Below, piece by piece: positions 36,386 through 38,910 of a DNA stretch of 38,910 nt; position 1 is the first letter of the stretch, and the number at the start of each line of letters is the position of its first letter. The DNA lies in assembly GCA_034437315.1 (NCBI GenBank), contig DAOTUC010000006.1:1-38910 (forward strand), read 5' to 3'. The stretch comes from DSAR01 sp034437315 (GTDB lineage: Bacteria > Chloroflexota > Anaerolineae > B4-G1). The notes beneath the pieces were generated by a model, which saw only the letters and a list, made by a program, of their open reading frames with translations, was not told the DNA's origin and searched no databases. The translations under genes and the position numbers were made by a program.

Positions 36386-36778
36386 ATGACGAGCGACAGC
36401 GCCCGATCAACCAACGGCAAACATACCCCCTCGCCGATGGAATTCGGCTCTATGCCCCTGGACCCGATCTATGCATGGTCAATCGTGTTGGAACCGGTGG
36501 AGACGCTCATCAAGCACACGTCCCGTTTCATTGAGCAACTGGCGCGGGAGACTTACGAACGGGGCGAATCGTTCGACCTCGACGAGTTAGAGGAACGCTT
36601 CCTGGCCCTCTTCGATCGCCTGGTGGAACAGGGTACCCTCACCCGCCTACCCGATGCGCCTCCGGAAATGGGGCGGCGCATCCTCGGCCCCCGGCGCTGG
36701 TTGCGCGCCCAGCGCATTCGCATCAATCGCCTGGTGGAGCACTGGCGCGAGCATGGCCTCCCCGATTCCCCCACCTAG
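36386..36778 (+). CDS. small hypothetical protein after CapA
   Basis: A 130-aa soluble, helical protein that I do not recognise. It begins with a polar N-terminus, then LDPIYAWSIVLEPVETLIKHTSRFIEQLARE, an acidic helix DLDELEERFLALFDRLVEQG, and a basic C-terminus RRWLRAQRIRINRLVEHW. ATG 36386 follows AAAGGGAAA; ATG 36365 overlaps the capA stop and is the alternative. It is co-directional with capA and converges with the MaoC gene 6 nt away. Confidence 0.65.
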   Translation: MTSDSARSTNGKHTPSPMEFGSMPLDPIYAWSIVLEPVETLIKHTSRFIEQLARETYERGESFDLDELEERFLALFDRLVEQGTLTRLPDAPPEMGRRILGPRRWLRAQRIRINRLVEHWREHGLPDSPT

Positions 36779-36784
36779 ACCAGG

Positions 36785-37252
36785 TTAACTTTCCTGACTC
36801 TTGATGAGCACCTGCCAGACGCCTTTTTGGACGATTTCGTCCCGCTGGTTCAGGATCGCCACGTCTAAATAGACGAATCCACCGCCCAGCCGTTTGATCT
36901 CCCGCTTTTTCTTGACCTGGACGCGCACGCGGATGGTGTCGCCGATCATGATCGGCTTGCGGAATTTCCACTCCATATTCGTAAGCGCCTGCGCGGTACC
37001 CTCGACAAAGCCAGAGCGCATAGTCAAGCCGCTGGCGATTGAGAGACCTAATAGCCCGTGGGCGACGCGCGCGCCGAATAACGTCCTCTTGGCGAACTCG
37101 GCGTCGGTATGCAACTGATTGTAATCCCCGGAAAGCCCGGCGAATTGCACTACATCGGTCTCGGTGATAGTCCGCGCCAGCGTCTCCACCTCGAACGCCT
37201 CCTCAATCTCCTCGAAATAAAGCCCTCGTTTATACGTTGTTTTGTTCATCAT
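36785..37252 (-). CDS. MaoC-like (R)-hydratase family protein
   Basis: A single hot-dog MaoC-like enzyme of ~155 aa. The catalytic signature FAGLSGDYNQLHTD and RVAHGLLGLSIASGL are clear. MaoC proteins hydrate enoyl-CoA or act on related thioesters. The start is placed at ATG 37252 or 37249 (two in a row) after AGAG on the minus strand; a longer frame to 37315 has an unlikely N-terminus. It stands alone, with no other fatty-acid genes in the window; the substrate is unknown. Confidence 0.88.
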   Translation of the reverse strand: MMNKTTYKRGLYFEEIEEAFEVETLARTITETDVVQFAGLSGDYNQLHTDAEFAKRTLFGARVAHGLLGLSIASGLTMRSGFVEGTAQALTNMEWKFRKPIMIGDTIRVRVQVKKKREIKRLGGGFVYLDVAILNQRDEIVQKGVWQVLIKSQES

Positions 37253-37470
37253 TCTCTGTACACCGTCGTCAAGGCGACAGTATACGCCTCCTTTCTTTTG
37301 GAATCGCGGCGTCATCTTCTTCTCAACTTCTCAATGGGTCAACCGGTTAAAGTGATCAGCGCTCACAGGACCAATCCCAAAAAAGCACATTTCGAGATTA
37401 CCCCGCCCGCTTGATATTATAGTACGCTATCCTAAGCCGGACAAACCGACAATCCCTCAGGTGATTTTTG

Positions 37471-37557
37471 TATCTTCTCAATAACTTGGGGCGTAATGCG
37501 CGCGCTAGATAGCGGCTTCAGTGCGCTTTTAAGGGCGCTGAAGCGCCTACTACGAAC
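37471..37557. repeat. copy of the modular intergenic repeat
   Basis: It begins with TATCTTCTCAATAACTTGG (37471-37489). It continues with GCTAGATAGCGGCTTCAGTG and GGGCGCTGAAGCGCC, and ends with TACTACGAAC (to 37557), like 12311-12391. A clear right-hand inverted end was not found. Confidence 0.65.
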
Positions 37558-37600
37558 AAGCCCCCGGTTTATTTTGCGCTAAACCTGCGAGAGAGGAGAG

Positions 37601-37629
37601 TTGACAACTACACCGCAAGGATGTATATT
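37601..37629 (+). promoter_or_regulatory. near-consensus sigma-70 promoter
   Basis: TTGACA (37601-37606), an exact 17-nt spacer and TATATT (37624-37629). It lies ~160 nt upstream of the gene at 37789. This is the best promoter match I found in the window. Confidence 0.75.
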
Positions 37630-37651
37630 TCGATTGACGCAAAAGACGTAT

Positions 37652-37739
37652 GTATCTTCTCAATCATACGGGGTAAGGTATGGACCGGGCGGTACATCCG
37701 CGTCATCTTGACGGCATATCTGCCAGCAAGATGCTGCGG
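37652..37739. repeat. second copy of the intergenic repeat module
   Basis: GTATCTTCTCAATCATACGG (37652-37671) is followed by the double-hairpin module CGCGTCATCTTGACGGC... ending in GCCAGCAAGATGCTG (37700-37739), which matches 12223-12262 in order and spacing. It lies in the 5' leader of the last gene. Confidence 0.65.
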
Positions 37740-37788
37740 ACACACGACGTCCGCCCGCTCCATCAATGGGAATGGAAATGAGGGGAAT

Positions 37789-38910
37789 ATGGGAAAGCGT
37801 GTTGCTATCGTCGCGACGATTGCGGCGCTGTTGTCGCTCGGATTCGTCGGATTGGCCTGGCGGTTCGCTGCCACAAGCCAACGTGTGATCCTGCCCGGCG
37901 TGACCGTGATGGGCGTCGACGTGAGCGGGATGTCTGCGACGGAGGCGAAGGCCCAACTACGCTCCGAATTGCCCGCGCCGGAGACGATTCAGGCGCCGAT
38001 CCACGCCGATACGCAGACGTGGCGGCTGAGGTGGTCCGAGGTCGGGCAGCGCTATCGCACCGACGAGATGGTTGACGCTGCGCTGGAGATCAGCCGGAAC
38101 ACGCCGTGGCATCGTCGGGCCTTGCTCGCGTTGGGTTTTCGTGACGCCGCCCGCACGCAGGAGCGCGACATCCCGCCGGACGTGACGCCCGCCGACCCGG
38201 CGCAGATCGCCGCCCGGCTGGAAGAGATCGCGGCACAGGTCGACACGCCGCCGGTCGACGCTGAGTTGCAAATCGGCCCCGACGGGCAATTGCACGCGCG
38301 CGACGGGCAGGCCGGACAGCGGCTCGACCTGGCGGTCAGCGCGGAACGGGTGCAAGCGGCGCTCAGGGAGAGCGTCGCATTTGCGCATCTCCGCGAACTT
38401 GCGCCTATCCCCCTGTCCATCGATTCGATTCCGCCGGCGCGCCCCACGTCGGAACCGGCCTACAGCGAGGCGCGGGCGCTTCTCGCGCAGCCCTTCACAC
38501 TCGTCGTCGACGACCCACTCACCGGGGAGGCGTCCGTGGGTTACAGGGCGGTGTTCACCGCCCCGGCGGAGACGCTCGCCAGTTGGCTGACGCTCCATCC
38601 GGCCGCCACCCACATCGACCTGGCGATCGACCGCGCCGCCGTCTCCGCGTGGCTGGAGCACGTCGCGCCGCAAGTGGGGGAGGCCCGCATCCTGGATAAG
38701 CCCGCCACGCTCGAAGAGATGCTCACAACCCTGGAAACGCCGGCCCACCAGGCGCGCGCCCGGTGGGCGCGCGCCCACATCCGCCACCCGACGCAGGTTT
38801 ACACCGTCCAGCCAGGCGACAACCTGTTCGACATCGCCTACCATTTTGGATTCCCACAGTGGCGTCTGGAGCAGGCAAATCCAGAGGTCGAGCCGGGCAT
38901 CCTCTACGTC
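37789..38910 (+). CDS. membrane-anchored peptidoglycan-binding / LysM protein (3' end missing)
   Basis: An open frame of 374 codons runs off the window end. The start is ATG 37789 after GAGGGG. Residues ~5-25 are a single hydrophobic helix (VAIVATIAALLSLGFVGLAW), likely a signal anchor. Residues ~35-300 look like two YoaR/PG_binding_4-type wall-binding domains (GVTVMGVDVSGMSATEA, EEIAAQVDTPPVDAELQI, GQAGQRLDL), as found upstream of VanW or YkuD domains. Residues ~347-374 begin a LysM module (YTVQPGDNLFDIAYHFGF... LEQANPEVEPG). A C-terminal catalytic domain such as an L,D-transpeptidase may follow outside the window. The minus-strand open frames over this region are shadows. Confidence 0.85.
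   Translation, partial: MGKRVAIVATIAALLSLGFVGLAWRFAATSQRVILPGVTVMGVDVSGMSATEAKAQLRSELPAPETIQAPIHADTQTWRLRWSEVGQRYRTDEMVDAALEISRNTPWHRRALLALGFRDAARTQERDIPPDVTPADPAQIAARLEEIAAQVDTPPVDAELQIGPDGQLHARDGQAGQRLDLAVSAERVQAALRESVAFAHLRELAPIPLSIDSIPPARPTSEPAYSEARALLAQPFTLVVDDPLTGEASVGYRAVFTAPAETLASWLTLHPAATHIDLAIDRAAVSAWLEHVAPQVGEARILDKPATLEEMLTTLETPAHQARARWARAHIRHPTQVYTVQPGDNLFDIAYHFGFPQWRLEQANPEVEPGILYV

Larger units (their letters stand above)
37316..37788. other. intergenic region with two repeat copies and a promoter
   Basis: Holds the repeat copies at 37471-37557 and 37652-37739 and the promoter at 37601-37629, and ends with GAGGGG just before ATG 37789. I see no gene here. Confidence 0.7.

Noticed and set aside
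38052..38844. Long minus-strand open frames at the right end
   Set aside because: They are shadows of the plus-strand wall-protein gene that runs off the window and has a start, a membrane helix and a LysM motif.

Overview
The window is a GC-rich (roughly 60%), densely coded bacterial chromosome segment. Almost all genes are on the + strand, with only three clear minus-strand genes. Starts are usually preceded by GGAGG-type ribosome binding sites, and overlapping stop/start pairs are common. The gene mix (soluble GAF histidine kinase, Hanks-type kinase, propeller-type hybrid kinase, PPK1/PPK2 set, selenocysteine formate dehydrogenase, P/T-rich lipoprotein linkers) and the intergenic hairpin repeats suggest a member of the Chloroflexota (Anaerolineae-like). 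That placement is an inference; no rRNA or marker phylogeny is available here. No tRNA, rRNA, CRISPR, prophage or transposase gene was seen.

Layout. 1-241: AT-rich leader, possibly with the tail of an upstream gene. 242-2103: RmlD-type reductase and a GT2 glycosyltransferase (surface polysaccharide). 2134-4211: soluble GAF histidine kinase and OmpR-type response regulator, then a strong terminator. 4586-6593: an unrecognised 188-aa protein and a Glu/Leu/Phe/Val dehydrogenase. 6594-8124: an unusual stretch with a 13 x 15-bp minisatellite that reads as a His/Glu/Lys protein on the minus strand, a Ser/Thr kinase, and near-identical inverted terminator-like elements at both ends. 8125-11974: a small LysM protein (minus), an RNA m5U methyltransferase, an SbcD/Mre11-like nuclease and an SDR. 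12441-16880: a giant one-protein two-component system. 17537-25308: a polyphosphate cluster. 25683-32132: an NAD-type formate dehydrogenase whose catalytic subunit is interrupted by an in-frame UGA that is almost certainly selenocysteine, followed by hypE. 32296-36778: PPDK/PEPS regulatory protein (minus), L,D-transpeptidase, CapA-like lipoprotein and a small unknown protein. 36785-38910: MaoC-like hydratase (minus) and the start of a membrane-anchored peptidoglycan-binding/LysM protein that runs off the end.

The two most interesting systems are as follows. (i) The polyphosphate cluster: a CYTH-HTH-HD-CHAD fusion, two PPK2s, a PPK1, and a metallophosphoesterase-HD fusion. The HD modules of both fusions look like the C-terminal half of Ppx/GppA, but no Ppx catalytic domain is present. 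(ii) The formate dehydrogenase operon: the UGA is followed by a hairpin whose GGTCT loop sits 18 nt downstream, as I recall for the E. coli fdhF SECIS. Several intergenic gaps carry the same modular short repeat, in two cases bounded by inverted terminal repeats, which suggests a non-autonomous mobile element family.
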